Assembly (NCBI RefSeq): GCF_002934665.1
Contig: NZ_NIRS01000006.1
Location: 496,001 to 560,000 of the forward strand
Origin: Pseudomonas laurylsulfatiphila
GTDB taxonomy: Bacteria > Pseudomonadota > Gammaproteobacteria > Pseudomonadales > Pseudomonadaceae
DNA: 64,000 nucleotides
Reading direction: 5' to 3'
The notes beneath the pieces were generated by a model. It was not told the origin of the DNA, did no database searches, and saw only the letters and a program-made list of their open reading frames with translations. Shown here one piece after another: positions 17,203-26,839 of this stretch (positions within the stretch are counted from its first letter, which is position 1; each line of letters begins with the position of its first letter). A program made the position numbers and the translations under genes.

Positions 17203-17273
17203 CGGTGGTTCCCTGCTCTACACCCGGCTCTACGGCGGCGCGGGGGAGTCCGAGGATAGCCCAAACGGCGCCC

Positions 17274-17308
17274 ATAAAAAAAGGGCGCTCTGGTGAGCGC
17301 CCTCTTTC
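17274..17308 (-). terminator. Terminator of the der transcript
   Basis: On the minus strand: stem GGGCGCTC - ACCA - GAGCGCCC followed by T7. It lies after der (stop at 17429) and a REPIN, and before the aminotransferase start at 17202. Confidence 0.85.
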
Positions 17309-17319
17309 TGACCGGGCCT

Positions 17320-17402
17320 TGTAGGAGCTGCCGCAGGCTGCGATCTTTTGATCTTGTCTTTAAAGCAAAATCAAAAGATCGCAGCCTGCGGCAGCTCCTA
17401 CA
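17320..17402. repeat. REPIN (CTGCCGCAGGCTGCGATCTTTT type)
   Basis: Forward copy TGTAGGAGCTGCCGCAGGCT at the left and the reverse copy ending GGCAGCTCCTACA at the right, near-perfect arms with a short AT-rich centre. It lies between der and its terminator, within the transcribed 3' end. Confidence 0.9.
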
Positions 17403-17428
17403 AAAGCGGTGGATCAAGCCTTCAGGAA

Positions 17429-18898
17429 TCAGCGCTTGTCGCGGCGCTTCTTGTCGGCTTTCTTGTGGTGCGACATCAAACGACGCTTCTTGTTGACCTG
17501 ACGGTCGGTGAGCGTGTTCTTGTTGCCTTCGTACGGGTTCTCGCCGCCCTTGAACTCGATGCGGATCGGCGTACCGACCAGCTTCAGGACACGGCGGTAA
17601 GTGTTTTCCAGGTAACGCACGTAGGACTTCGGCACCTTCTCGATCTGGTTGCCGTGGATCACGATGATTGGCGGGTTTGCACCACCGAGGTGGGCATAAC
17701 GCAGCTTGATCCGGCGGCTGTTGACCATCGGTGGCTGGTGCTCGCTGACCGCATCTTCGAGGATCTGGGTCAGGCGGCTGGTCGGCCAACGGGTAACCGC
17801 AGATTTGAACGAGTTCTGTACCGACGCGTAGAGGTTACCCACGCCCGTGCCGTGCAAGGCCGAGATGAAGTGGATATCGGCGTAGTCAACGAAGAACAGC
17901 CGACGTTGCAGCTCGACCTTCACGAAGTCGCGCTCGCTCGGCGTCATGCCGTCCCACTTGTTGATCGCGATGACCAGCGCACGACCCGATTCAATGGCGA
18001 AGCCCAACAGGTTGAGGTCGTGATCGACCACACCTTCGCGGGCGTCCATCACGAAGATCACCACGTTGGCGTCTTTGATCGCTTGCAGGGTTTTGACCAC
18101 GGAAAACTTTTCGACTTCTTCGTGGATCTTGCCGCGCTTGCGCACACCGGCCGTGTCGATCAGCGTGTACTTCTCGTCGTTACGTTCGAACGGGATGTAG
18201 ATACTGTCGCGGGTGGTGCCGGGCTGGTCGTAGACGATAACCCGGTCTTCACCGAGCATGCGGTTGACCAGGGTCGACTTGCCGACGTTCGGACGACCGA
18301 TGATCGCGATCTTGATCCCGTCTTTTTCGCTTGGGCCAGGAATGCGCTTGGCTTCCTCGCCTTCGGCGACGACTTCTTCCTCGCCTTCTTCCAGCTCGTC
18401 TTCGTCTTTCGGGAATTCACTCAGTGCCGCTTCCAGCAACTGGGTGATACCACGGCCGTGAGCACCGGCGATCGGGATCGCATGGCCCATGCCCAACGGG
18501 GCGAATTCGGCGCGGGCCATTTCCGGGTCGATGTTGTCGACCTTGTTGGCAACCACGTGGGAACGCTTGTTACGTTTGCGCAAATGCTCGGCGATCATCT
18601 GGTCGGCGGCGGTAAAACCGGCCTTGGCATCTACCAGGAACAGAACGACATCAGCTTCTTCGATGGCCAGCAGCGACTGCTCGGCCATCTTTTCGTCCAT
18701 ACCATGCTCGTCACCGGAGATACCGCCGGTGTCGATCAGAATGTAGGAACGCCCTTGCCACTTGGCCTCACCGTACTGGCGATCACGGGTCAGACCGGAC
18801 AAGTCGCCGACGATGGCGTCACGAGTCCTGGTCAGGCGGTTGAACAAGGTGGACTTGCCGACGTTCGGTCGGCCCACCAGGGCGATTACGGGAACCAT
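17429..18898 (-). CDS. der: Ribosome assembly GTPase Der (EngA)
   Basis: 489 residues from ATG 18898 (MVPVIALVGRPNVGKST). Two tandem GTPase domains, each with GRPNVGKST (8-16 and about 200), DTGG/DTAG switch motifs and NKVD / NKWD; an acidic linker (EDELEEGEEEVV) joins them, and the basic C-terminal KH-like domain ends KKADKKRRDKR. Der is essential for 50S assembly. The frame extends 4 codons further upstream, but MVPVIALVG is the family start. Confidence 0.96.
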   Translation of the reverse strand: MVPVIALVGRPNVGKSTLFNRLTRTRDAIVGDLSGLTRDRQYGEAKWQGRSYILIDTGGISGDEHGMDEKMAEQSLLAIEEADVVLFLVDAKAGFTAADQMIAEHLRKRNKRSHVVANKVDNIDPEMARAEFAPLGMGHAIPIAGAHGRGITQLLEAALSEFPKDEDELEEGEEEVVAEGEEAKRIPGPSEKDGIKIAIIGRPNVGKSTLVNRMLGEDRVIVYDQPGTTRDSIYIPFERNDEKYTLIDTAGVRKRGKIHEEVEKFSVVKTLQAIKDANVVIFVMDAREGVVDHDLNLLGFAIESGRALVIAINKWDGMTPSERDFVKVELQRRLFFVDYADIHFISALHGTGVGNLYASVQNSFKSAVTRWPTSRLTQILEDAVSEHQPPMVNSRRIKLRYAHLGGANPPIIVIHGNQIEKVPKSYVRYLENTYRRVLKLVGTPIRIEFKGGENPYEGNKNTLTDRQVNKKRRLMSHHKKADKKRRDKR

Positions 18899-18925
18899 GC
18901 GGCTCTCCACTTCGTTATTTCAGAA

Positions 18926-18954
18926 AATACAAAAGCCGCTGCGAGGCAGCGGCT
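18926..18954 (-). terminator. Likely terminator between bamB and der
   Basis: On the minus strand AGCCGCTGCC - TCG - CAGCGGCT followed by TTTTGTATTTT. It lies 28 bp before der, so readthrough or a separate der promoter is needed. Confidence 0.65.
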
Positions 18955-18983
18955 GGTGCTCGGGGCAACACTGCGCGCTTGTC

Positions 18984-19082
18984 TGTAGGAGCGAGCCTGC
19001 TCGCGATAAACGCAAAGGCACCGCGTTCATTCAGGACGCAAACGTTATCGTTGACGTCCATCGCGAGCAGGCTCGCTCCCAC
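18984..19082. repeat. REPIN (GAGCCTGCTCGC type)
   Basis: TGTAGGAGCGAGCCTGCTCG from 18984 and the reverse copy CGAGCAGGCTCGCTCCCACA ending at 19082, about 50 bp apart, in the bamB-der gap. Confidence 0.9.
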
Positions 19083-19139
19083 ATTCATACCCACAAGTGA
19101 AGCAGCCTGGGGTGGTTAACCCCAAGCATAGTCAAACCT

Positions 19140-20291
19140 TTACTTGATGGTCAGGGCTTCCAGTTTGCCGCTGTTGCCATACACATAAATCGTGTCACCC
19201 ACCACCAGCGGACGGGCACGCAGGCCGTCGCTGTCGATGCGCTCGCGGCCGACGAATCGACCGTCCACCTGACTCAGCAGGTGCAGGTAACCTTCCAGGT
19301 CACCGACTGCAACGTAGCTGGAGAACACTTCCGGGGCCGACAGTTGACGACGGGCCAGCGAATCGTTGCTCCACAAGGCTGTGGTGGAACGCTCGTCGAC
19401 GCCTTCAACGGTACCCGAAGACAGGCTTACATAAACGGTGCCAAAGCCCTGGGCGACACCGGCGTAGCTGGAAGCATCACGCTGCCAGAGCTGACGGCCG
19501 CTTTGCAGGTCCAGAGCGGCAACGCGCCCCTGATAGCTGGCGACATACAGCGTCTCGCCCGACAGCAGCAAGCCACCGTCGATATCGACCACGCGCTCCA
19601 GCTCCGAACGACCTTGCGGGATCGCTACGCGCTGTTCCCACACCGGTACGCCGTTGGAGATGTCCACGGCAACCACTTTACCGGTCGACAGGCCAGCCAC
19701 CGCGAGGCGATTGGTCACGATCGGTGCACTGGTGCCCCGCAGGGTCAGAACTGCAGGCGTGCTGTCGTAGATCCAGCGACGATTACCGGTGGAGGCATCC
19801 AGGCCGATCAGACGATCGTCCTGGGTCTGAACCACCACAACGTCACCGTTGTTGGCTGGCGGTGCCAGCACTTCGCTGGACACGCGAGCGCGCCACTTTT
19901 CTTCACCGTTGATCGCGTCCAGGGCAACGATTTCACCCTTGATCGTACCGATCGTGACCAGACCATAACCAACGCCGACAGCGCCGGAAACAGGCAGCTC
20001 GAGGTCTTTCTTCCACTTGACGTCGCCCGTGTGGCGATCCATCGCCATCAACACGCCAGTGACGTCGGCGGCATAGATGGTATCGCCATCGATGGCCGGA
20101 ACCAGCATGTTGTAGGTTTCGCCCTGACCGTCACCGATCGAACGACTCCACTGCTTGTGCAGAACCACTTCTTCCTTGAAGTCGACCAGTTCGGCCGGAG
20201 GCAGTTCTTTTTTGCTGTTGCTGCTGCAACCCGCGGCCAAAATGGCCAGGGCCAGCAATGCTGCATGTTTCCAACGAATCACGTCACGCAT
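19140..20291 (-). CDS. bamB: Outer membrane assembly lipoprotein BamB
   Basis: 383 residues from ATG 20291 (MRDVIRWKHA). Lipoprotein signal with lipobox LAILAAGC, lipidated Cys22. The rest is an eight-bladed PQQ-type beta-propeller, with repeats of the GDVKWKKDL / GRQLWQRDA form. BamB is the BamA-bound scaffold of the beta-barrel assembly machine. The start overlaps the preceding YfgM-type gene by 8 bp, so the pair is coupled. A longer open frame upstream is only the shadow of that gene. Confidence 0.95.
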   Translation of the reverse strand: MRDVIRWKHAALLALAILAAGCSSNSKKELPPAELVDFKEEVVLHKQWSRSIGDGQGETYNMLVPAIDGDTIYAADVTGVLMAMDRHTGDVKWKKDLELPVSGAVGVGYGLVTIGTIKGEIVALDAINGEEKWRARVSSEVLAPPANNGDVVVVQTQDDRLIGLDASTGNRRWIYDSTPAVLTLRGTSAPIVTNRLAVAGLSTGKVVAVDISNGVPVWEQRVAIPQGRSELERVVDIDGGLLLSGETLYVASYQGRVAALDLQSGRQLWQRDASSYAGVAQGFGTVYVSLSSGTVEGVDERSTTALWSNDSLARRQLSAPEVFSSYVAVGDLEGYLHLLSQVDGRFVGRERIDSDGLRARPLVVGDTIYVYGNSGKLEALTIK

Positions 20292-20925
20292 CCCCTTTGG
20301 CCAGGTCGTCCAGCTTGATTTGCAGGCCACCGACCGCCGCTTCATCCGACAGTGCCGCCTTGGCTTTTTGATACGCCGCGCTCGCCTCGTCGCTACGACC
20401 CAACTGCACCAGCAGGTCGCCCTTGAGTTCTTCGCGAGTGGCCAGGAATGCCTTGTCGGCATCGCCTTCGAGCAACTTCAGTGCTTCGTCGGCCTTGTTC
20501 TGCGCGCCGAGTACCTGGGCCAGACGCTGACGGGCGATTTCGCCCAGCGCCGGGTTGGCCGGTTTGGCGACAATGGCCTTGAGCTCGGTGGCCGCGTCGT
20601 CCAGCTTGCCGCTGTCGACCGCTACCTTGGCCACGAACAGGCTGCCGTACTGCGCGTAGGCGCTGCCGCCGTACTCGCTGTTGAGCTTGCCGGCCAGGTC
20701 CGAAACACGGGCCGCATCAGGCTTGCCGTCAGGCGTGAGCGTGGTCTCGAGCAATTGCTGATAGAGAATCGAGGCGCCTTGCGACTGATTGCTCTGATAC
20801 TTGTGGAACGCCTGCCAGCCGAACACGATGACCAGCGCCAACAGGCCGCCAGTAACCAGGGGCTTACCGTTGCGTGACCACCATTCCTTCAATTCCGCCA
20901 CATGTTCGTCTTCGGTACTCGACAC
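20284..20925 (-). CDS. YfgM-family membrane-anchored TPR protein
   Basis: 213 residues. A short cytoplasmic N-terminus (MSSTEDEHVAELKEWW), one membrane segment at about 22-40 (LVTGGLLALVIVFGWQAF), then tetratricopeptide-like helices in the periplasm (UPF0070). YfgM partners the chaperone PpiD at the SecYEG translocon in E. coli. hisS - yfgM - bamB - der is the usual order and is kept here. Confidence 0.92.
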   Translation of the reverse strand: MSSTEDEHVAELKEWWSRNGKPLVTGGLLALVIVFGWQAFHKYQSNQSQGASILYQQLLETTLTPDGKPDAARVSDLAGKLNSEYGGSAYAQYGSLFVAKVAVDSGKLDDAATELKAIVAKPANPALGEIARQRLAQVLGAQNKADEALKLLEGDADKAFLATREELKGDLLVQLGRSDEASAAYQKAKAALSDEAAVGGLQIKLDDLAKGDA

Positions 20926-20966
20926 CCCAATACTCCTTAATCGCTAATTCGGCTGTTTAGACAGCT

Positions 20967-22256
20967 TCAACCCTGCACGACGCAGGTGGCCAGGTGCGCT
21001 GCAAGCGCATCCCAGGCAATGCTTTGTTGTTCGCCCTGGCCACGCAGGGGTTTGAAACCTACCACTTGCTGGGCCATTTCGTCGTCACCGAGGATCAGCG
21101 CGTACAGCGCACCGCTCTTGTCGGCCTTCTTGAACTGGCTTTTGAAACTGCCGGCGCCGGCATTCACTTGCAGGCGCAGGTTGGGCAACTGGTCACGGAC
21201 GCGCTCCGCCAGGGTCAGCCCGGCGAGCTCGGCGGCTTCACCGAAGGCGCAGAGGTAGACGTCAACCTGCCGGGAGATCTCCTCCGGAATCTGCTCCAGG
21301 GTTTCCAGCAACAGCACTAGGCGTTCGATGCCCATGGCAAAACCAACGCCGGCGGTCGGCTTGCCGCCCATTTGCTCCACCAGGCCGTCGTAACGGCCGC
21401 CAGCGCAGACGGTGCCCTGGGCGCCGAGCTTGTCGGTGACCCATTCGAAAACGGTCTTGCTGTAGTAATCCAGCCCGCGAACCAGCTTCGGGTTGATCAC
21501 GTAAGGAATGCCGGCAGCATCCAGGCGAGCCTTGAGGCCCTCGAAATGCACGCGGGATTCTTCGTCGAGGTAGTCGGCCATCTTCGGCGCATCGACCAAT
21601 ACCGCCTGGGTGTCGGCGTTCTTGGTATCAAGAACTCGCAGCGGGTTGGTTTTCAGGCGACGCTGGCTGTCTTCGTCGAGCTTGTCCATGTGCGCCGAGA
21701 GGTATTCGACCAGCGCTTCGCGATAACGGCCGCGGGATTCGCTGGTACCCAGGCTGTTGAGCTCGAGTTTTACGGCATCGCGGATGCCCAGTTCGCCCCA
21801 CAGGCGCCAGGTCAGCACGATCAGCTCGGCGTCGATGTCCGGACCGTCGAGGTTGAACACTTCGACACCAATCTGGTGGAACTGGCGATAACGACCTTTC
21901 TGCGGACGCTCGTGGCGGAACATCGGGCCGATGTACCAGAGTTTCTGAACCTGGCCACCGCCGGTGATGCCGTGTTCCAGCACCGCGCGCACGCAGGCCG
22001 CCGTGCCTTCAGGGCGCAGGGTCAGGGAGTCGCCGTTGCGGTCGTCGAAGGTGTACATCTCTTTTTCGACGATGTCGGTCACTTCACCGATGGAGCGCTT
22101 GAACAGCTCGGTGAACTCGACGATCGGCATGCGGATCTGCTTGTAACCGTAGTTATCCAGCAGGCGCGAAACGGTGCCTTCGAAATGACGCCACAGGGGG
22201 GTCTGTTCGGGCAGGATGTCGTTCATGCCACGAATGGCTTGCAATGACTTGCTCAC
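20967..22256 (-). CDS. hisS: Histidyl-tRNA synthetase
   Basis: 429 residues, class II synthetase. It opens MSKSLQAIRGMNDILPEQ; motif 2 lies around FRHERPQKGRYRQFHQ, the histidine-specific LVRGLDYYSKTVFEW and motif 3 GVGFAMGIERL follow, and the C-terminal anticodon-binding domain is at about 335-425. It is 41 bp upstream of the yfgM-type gene in the same unit. Confidence 0.97.
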   Translation of the reverse strand: MSKSLQAIRGMNDILPEQTPLWRHFEGTVSRLLDNYGYKQIRMPIVEFTELFKRSIGEVTDIVEKEMYTFDDRNGDSLTLRPEGTAACVRAVLEHGITGGGQVQKLWYIGPMFRHERPQKGRYRQFHQIGVEVFNLDGPDIDAELIVLTWRLWGELGIRDAVKLELNSLGTSESRGRYREALVEYLSAHMDKLDEDSQRRLKTNPLRVLDTKNADTQAVLVDAPKMADYLDEESRVHFEGLKARLDAAGIPYVINPKLVRGLDYYSKTVFEWVTDKLGAQGTVCAGGRYDGLVEQMGGKPTAGVGFAMGIERLVLLLETLEQIPEEISRQVDVYLCAFGEAAELAGLTLAERVRDQLPNLRLQVNAGAGSFKSQFKKADKSGALYALILGDDEMAQQVVGFKPLRGQGEQQSIAWDALAAHLATCVVQG

Positions 22257-22293
22257 TTTAAATCCTTAAATTCGTTCGGCTCTTCAGTCAGGT

Positions 22294-23403
22294 TCAGCCG
22301 CGCGCAATTACGGCAGCGTCAGCTTCGACCTTTTCGGCCGCTTTCTGACGGATCAAGCGCTCAAGCTCATCCACCAGATTGTCATTCGTCAGTTTCTGCG
22401 ACGGCTTGCCGTCGATGTAAATCAGGTTTGGCGTGCCGCCGGTCAAGCCGATATGGGCTTCCTTGGCTTCGCCTGGGCCGTTGACCACGCAACCGATGAC
22501 CGCGACATCCAGCGGCACCAGCAAATCTTCGAGGCGCCCTTCCAGCTCGTTCATGGTCTTGACCACATCGAAGTTCTGCCGCGAGCAGCTCGGGCAGGCG
22601 ATGAAGTTGATGCCACGGGAACGCAGGTGCAGGGATTTGAGAATGTCGTAGCCGACTTTCACTTCCTCGACCGGGTCGGCCGCCAACGAGATGCGGATAG
22701 TATCGCCAATCCCTTCGGCGAGCAGCATACCGAGGCCCACGGCGGATTTCACCGTACCCGAACGCAAACCACCGGCTTCGGTGATACCCAGGTGCAGCGG
22801 CTGGACGATTTCCTTGGCCAGCAGGCGGTACGCTTCGACGGCCATGAACACGTCGGAGGCTTTCACGCTGACCTTGAAGTCCTGGAAGTTCAGGCGTTCA
22901 AGGTGCTCGACATGACGCAAGGCAGACTCGACCAGCGCGGCCGGGGTCGGCTCGCCGTATTTCTTCTGCAGGTCTTTTTCCAGGGAACCGGCGTTCACGC
23001 CGATACGGATCGGGATCCCGCGGTCACGGGCGGCATCGACCACCGCGCGCACGCGGTCTTCGCGACCGATGTTACCCGGGTTGATCCGCAGGCAATCGAC
23101 ACCCAGTTCGGCGACGCGCAACGCGATGCGGTAGTCGAAGTGGATGTCGGCGACCAAGGGGACTTTGACCAGCTGCTTGATCTTGCCGAAGGCTTCGGCG
23201 GCGTCCATGTCCGGGACGGAAACCCGCACGATATCGACGCCGGCCGCTTCCAGGCGATTGATTTGCGCAACCGTGGCCGCGACATCGTTGGTGTCGCTGT
23301 TGGTCATGCTCTGCACAGCGATAGGCGCATCGCCGCCAACAGGCACGTTACCGACCCAGATCTTGCGGGATTCGCGACGTTTGATTGGAGATTCGCCGTG
23401 CAT
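22294..23403 (-). CDS. ispG: 4-hydroxy-3-methylbut-2-enyl diphosphate synthase (flavodoxin)
   Basis: 369 residues. An iron-sulfur enzyme of the MEP isoprenoid pathway. The cluster cysteines are visible in FIACPSCSR (two Cys) and GCVVNGPGE (third). The N-terminal half is the TIM barrel (PIAVQSMTNSDTNDV, DIHFDYRIALRVAELG). It starts 3 bp after rodZ ends, inside the same minus-strand operon. Confidence 0.97.
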   Translation of the reverse strand: MHGESPIKRRESRKIWVGNVPVGGDAPIAVQSMTNSDTNDVAATVAQINRLEAAGVDIVRVSVPDMDAAEAFGKIKQLVKVPLVADIHFDYRIALRVAELGVDCLRINPGNIGREDRVRAVVDAARDRGIPIRIGVNAGSLEKDLQKKYGEPTPAALVESALRHVEHLERLNFQDFKVSVKASDVFMAVEAYRLLAKEIVQPLHLGITEAGGLRSGTVKSAVGLGMLLAEGIGDTIRISLAADPVEEVKVGYDILKSLHLRSRGINFIACPSCSRQNFDVVKTMNELEGRLEDLLVPLDVAVIGCVVNGPGEAKEAHIGLTGGTPNLIYIDGKPSQKLTNDNLVDELERLIRQKAAEKVEADAAVIARG

Positions 23404-23406
23404 GAC

Positions 23407-24444
23407 TTATTGACCCAACTTCAGGCGAGCAGTCTCGCCACTGGTGAACGGAGCGACATCGACTGGCTGGCCGTTGTAGCTGACCTGAGCGCCACGGGCA
23501 AAGCCCAGGCGTACGGAAAACGGTGGTTTACCATTGACTGCCAGGCTGTCGCCTTTGCGTTTGAGACCGCTGAACAGCACCTTGCCGCTACCGTCGGTCA
23601 CTTGTGTCCAGCAATCGGAGGTGAACTGCACCTGAACCTGGCCTTGACCGGCCACAGGTGCGGCGGCGACTGGAGCAGGAACCGCAGCGGCTACCGGTGC
23701 AGTCACCGCAGGGACCGGGGCGGCAGGCGCTGCCGGAGCCGGAGTTGCCGGGGTCACCGGCGCTGCGACAACGGGCGCGGTAGTGTGCGCGGGTGCAGCT
23801 GGCGTGGTCGGCGCTGCCGGGGCAACTGGCGCAGTCACTTGAGCCTGTTCCGTTGCTTCAGCCGGGGCCTCGGCCTGTGGCAGCGCGAGAGCCGTGCCGC
23901 CTTCGGTCTGACCTTCCACGACGGCCTGGTCTTCCGGCTCGTCCAGCGGATGAATCTGTGTGGTACCGTCGGCGCCTTCGACTTCTACGTGCTCTGGTGC
24001 CAGACCGATCAGGTCCTTGGTGCGCATCGAGGTCTGATCCTGCCACCAGACGAAACCGCCACCGATCACCGCGACCAGCAACAGCAGGCTGACGATTCGC
24101 AAAATGGTGTGGGAAACCCGGACCGGCTCTTCGATACGACCCAGGCTGTGAACATTGCTGCCCTGGGAGTCGGTACCGGTGGATTGATCGAATTGCTGGA
24201 CCAGAACGGCCTGGTCCATGCCGAGCAACTTGGCATAAGCACGAATATAACCACGGGCAAAGGTATGCCCGGGCAGCTTGTCGAACGCGCCGGCTTCCAG
24301 ATTGCTCAAGGAAGTGGTGGTGAGGTTGAGCTTGAGGGCCACTTCGGCCAGCGACCAGCCATTGCTTTCGCGGGCCTGGCGCAAAGTCTCACCGGGGTTA
24401 ACGCGATTCGCTGCTACAACTTCGGGATGCGCCGCTTTCATCAT
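23407..24444 (-). CDS. rodZ: RodZ-type cytoskeletal helix-turn-helix membrane protein
   Basis: 345 residues. A cytoplasmic HTH_25 domain at about 15-85 (TLRQARESNGWSLAEVALKL) is followed by a membrane segment near 113-130, a low-complexity Pro/Ala/Val/Thr linker (about 185-265) and a periplasmic DUF4115 domain at 265-345. RodZ links MreB filaments to the envelope and keeps rod shape. It overlaps pilF by 4 bp (ATGA) and precedes ispG. The linker composition is unusual but normal for RodZ. Confidence 0.92.
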   Translation of the reverse strand: MMKAAHPEVVAANRVNPGETLRQARESNGWSLAEVALKLNLTTTSLSNLEAGAFDKLPGHTFARGYIRAYAKLLGMDQAVLVQQFDQSTGTDSQGSNVHSLGRIEEPVRVSHTILRIVSLLLLVAVIGGGFVWWQDQTSMRTKDLIGLAPEHVEVEGADGTTQIHPLDEPEDQAVVEGQTEGGTALALPQAEAPAEATEQAQVTAPVAPAAPTTPAAPAHTTAPVVAAPVTPATPAPAAPAAPVPAVTAPVAAAVPAPVAAAPVAGQGQVQVQFTSDCWTQVTDGSGKVLFSGLKRKGDSLAVNGKPPFSVRLGFARGAQVSYNGQPVDVAPFTSGETARLKLGQ

Positions 24445-25199
24445 TGCTCCGACAGGTATTGCTGATATTCCGGCGTACCGGGATAGAGTCTTTTTAGTTG
24501 CAGGCCTTTACTTGCAGCCTTGTCGCGATCTTCGAACACGTTTGCCAGCCGAACGCCGAGCAATAGACTACGTGCATTTTGCTCGGAGAGCTGGCTGAAA
24601 CGGTCGTAATAATCTCGCGCGGGCACATAATGCCTGTCTTCGTAAGACAACTCAGCCATTTCCAGCAATGCACGAGGTTGTTGCCGGTTCAGGCGCAGGG
24701 CTTTTTCCAGTTGCTGCTGGGCCAGATCACGCTGGCCGAGCATCGCAGCGGTCATGCCCAGGTTCTCGAACACCCGTGAACGCTCAGGATACAGGGTATC
24801 GGCAGCGGCTTGTTCAAAGCGCTCGTAGGCTTCCTTGTAACGTTTCTGCTCGAAAAGAAAACTGCCGTAATTATTGAGGATTCGTGCGTCGCCCGGACGG
24901 GAAGACAGTGCCTTGCGAAAATGCTCGTCGGCCAGCTCCGGCTCCATCTCGGCCTGGAACACCAGCCCCAGCGCCGCGTTGGCATCCGGGTCGGAGCCAT
25001 CGAGTTCCAGGGCTTTTCTCAGCGGAACCTTGGCGCGCTCGGTCATGCCTTGTTGCAAATACCCGATACCGAGCTGCACGTATGCCTCACGCGCTTCATC
25101 ACGGCCCTTGCTGGTCTTCATCGGGTTGTAATCACCCGAAAGCACGCAGCCAGCACACAGGCTGGCCAACAGCAAAAGCAGCGCAAAGCGCAGGGACAT
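24441..25199 (-). CDS. pilF: Type IV pilus biogenesis lipoprotein PilF/PilW
   Basis: 252 residues. Lipoprotein signal with LASLCAGC (Cys18), then six TPR-like repeats (YVQLGIGYLQQGMTERAKVP and following). The family is the pilotin that places the PilQ secretin in the outer membrane. The genomic context rlmN-pilF-rodZ-ispG-hisS is conserved in pseudomonads. Confidence 0.92.
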   Translation of the reverse strand: MSLRFALLLLLASLCAGCVLSGDYNPMKTSKGRDEAREAYVQLGIGYLQQGMTERAKVPLRKALELDGSDPDANAALGLVFQAEMEPELADEHFRKALSSRPGDARILNNYGSFLFEQKRYKEAYERFEQAAADTLYPERSRVFENLGMTAAMLGQRDLAQQQLEKALRLNRQQPRALLEMAELSYEDRHYVPARDYYDRFSQLSEQNARSLLLGVRLANVFEDRDKAASKGLQLKRLYPGTPEYQQYLSEQ

Positions 25200-25211
25200 A
25201 GAGATCCTCTC

Positions 25212-26360
25212 TTAATTGTTGTTCGCAGTGCTCGAAGCAACATCGCTGTCGGCGTTCAATTCACGCACGGCGATATAACGCTCGCTGCGACGGGTGCGAT
25301 CCAGCACCTGCCCTACCAATTGACCACAGGCGGCGTCGATGTCTTCACCACGAGTGGTGCGGACAGTGACGTTGAAACCGGCATGATGAAGCTGATCCTG
25401 GAAACGGCGAATGGCGTTGTTGCTCGGACGCTCGTACCCGGAATGCGGGAACGGGTTGAACGGGATCAGGTTGATCTTGCACGGGATGTTCTTGAGCAGC
25501 TCGATCATTTCCACGGCGTGCTCAAGCTTGTCGTTGACGTCCTTGAGCAAGGTGTACTCGATGGTCAGCACACGCTTTTCGCCCAGGGACGACATGTAGC
25601 GCTGGCACGACTCGAGCAGCATCTTAAGCGGATACTTCTTGTTGATCGGCACCAATTGGTTACGCAATGCGTCATTCGGTGCGTGCAGGGACAACGCCAG
25701 GGAGACGTCGATGTACTTGGACAGCTCATCGATCATCGGTACCACGCCGGAGGTCGACAGGGTCACGCGGCGCTTGGAAATGCCGTAGCCCAGGTCGTCC
25801 ATCATCAGATGCATGGCCGCGACGACGTTGTCGAAGTTCAGCAGCGGCTCACCCATGCCCATCATCACCACGTTGGTGATGGCACGGTCGACGGTTGCCG
25901 GGACACTGCCAAAGGATTTGTTGGCAATCCACACCTGGCCGATGACTTCGGCGGCGGTGAGGTTGCTGTTGAAGCCTTGCTTGCCGGTGGAGCAGAAACT
26001 GCAATCCAGGGCACAGCCTGCCTGGGACGAAACGCACAAGGTGCCGCGTTTGCCCTGGGGAATGTACACGGTCTCGACGCAGCTGCCGGACGCCACGCGC
26101 ACCACCCACTTGCGGGTGCCGTCGCTGGAGATGTCCTCGCTGACCACTTCCGGACCACGGACCTCAGCAACAGCCTTGAGCTTTTCGCGCAAGGCCTTGC
26201 TGACGTTCGTCATGGCATCGAAATCATCGACACCAAAGTGGTGAATCCATTTCATTACCTGACCGGCACGGAAACGCTTCTCCCCGATTGAGTCGAAGAA
26301 TTTTTCCATTTCCTGTTGAGTCAGACCCAGCAGGTTAGTTTTTACAGTCGATGTAGTCAT
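25212..26360 (-). CDS. rlmN: Dual-specificity 23S rRNA / tRNA adenine-C2 methyltransferase RlmN
   Basis: 382 residues, radical SAM enzyme. The cluster motif C-x3-C-x2-C appears as CALDCSFC; SAM-binding GMGEPLLNFDNV follows, and the resolving cysteine is in the C-terminal region near GEDIDAACGQL. It methylates A2503 of 23S rRNA and A37 of some tRNAs. It lies 28 bp after ndk. Confidence 0.96.
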   Translation of the reverse strand: MTTSTVKTNLLGLTQQEMEKFFDSIGEKRFRAGQVMKWIHHFGVDDFDAMTNVSKALREKLKAVAEVRGPEVVSEDISSDGTRKWVVRVASGSCVETVYIPQGKRGTLCVSSQAGCALDCSFCSTGKQGFNSNLTAAEVIGQVWIANKSFGSVPATVDRAITNVVMMGMGEPLLNFDNVVAAMHLMMDDLGYGISKRRVTLSTSGVVPMIDELSKYIDVSLALSLHAPNDALRNQLVPINKKYPLKMLLESCQRYMSSLGEKRVLTIEYTLLKDVNDKLEHAVEMIELLKNIPCKINLIPFNPFPHSGYERPSNNAIRRFQDQLHHAGFNVTVRTTRGEDIDAACGQLVGQVLDRTRRSERYIAVRELNADSDVASSTANNN

Positions 26361-26388
26361 GGATTCACCTTCACTCTTAAGCCAATGC

Positions 26389-26814
26389 TTAGCGAGTGGT
26401 TACTTCAGTAGCTGCGAAGAAGTACGAGATTTCGCGAGCGGCAGCGGCTTCGGAGTCCGAACCGTGTACGGCGTTGGCGTCGATGGAATCAGCGAAGTCA
26501 GCGCGGATGGTGCCGGCAGCAGCTTCTTTAGGGTTGGTAGCGCCCATCAGCTCACGGTTCAGAGCGATAGCGTTTTCGCCTTCCAGAACCTGAACGACAA
26601 CCGGACCGGAGATCATGAAAGCAACCAGGTCGTTGAAGAAACCACGAGCGCTGTGCTCAGCGTAGAAGCCTTCGGCTTCAGCTTTGGACAGTTGCTTCAG
26701 TTTCGAAGCTACAACGCGCAGGCCGGCTTTTTCGAAACGAGTGGTGATCTCGCCGATCACGTTTTTAGCAACGGCGTCAGGCTTGATGATGGAGAAAGTA
26801 CGTTGAACAGCCAT
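26389..26814 (-). CDS. ndk: Nucleoside diphosphate kinase
   Basis: 141 residues. It begins MAVQRTFSIIKPDAVAKN; the active-site histidine lies in NAVHGSDS, about residue 117. It balances NTP pools by phosphate transfer. It sits between the end of the isc operon and rlmN. Confidence 0.97.
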   Translation of the reverse strand: MAVQRTFSIIKPDAVAKNVIGEITTRFEKAGLRVVASKLKQLSKAEAEGFYAEHSARGFFNDLVAFMISGPVVVQVLEGENAIALNRELMGATNPKEAAAGTIRADFADSIDANAVHGSDSEAAAAREISYFFAATEVTTR

Positions 26815-26839
26815 GGTGTAACTCCAGAAACGGTAATTT

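Noticed and set aside
19140..20462. Longer bamB frame starting inside the yfgM-type gene
   Set aside because: The lipoprotein signal must be at the N-terminus, so the start is 20291.
22453..24465. 670-codon ORF opposite ispG and rodZ
   Set aside because: Spans two real genes on the other strand and shows low-complexity His/Asp/Gly-rich sequence from antisense codon bias.
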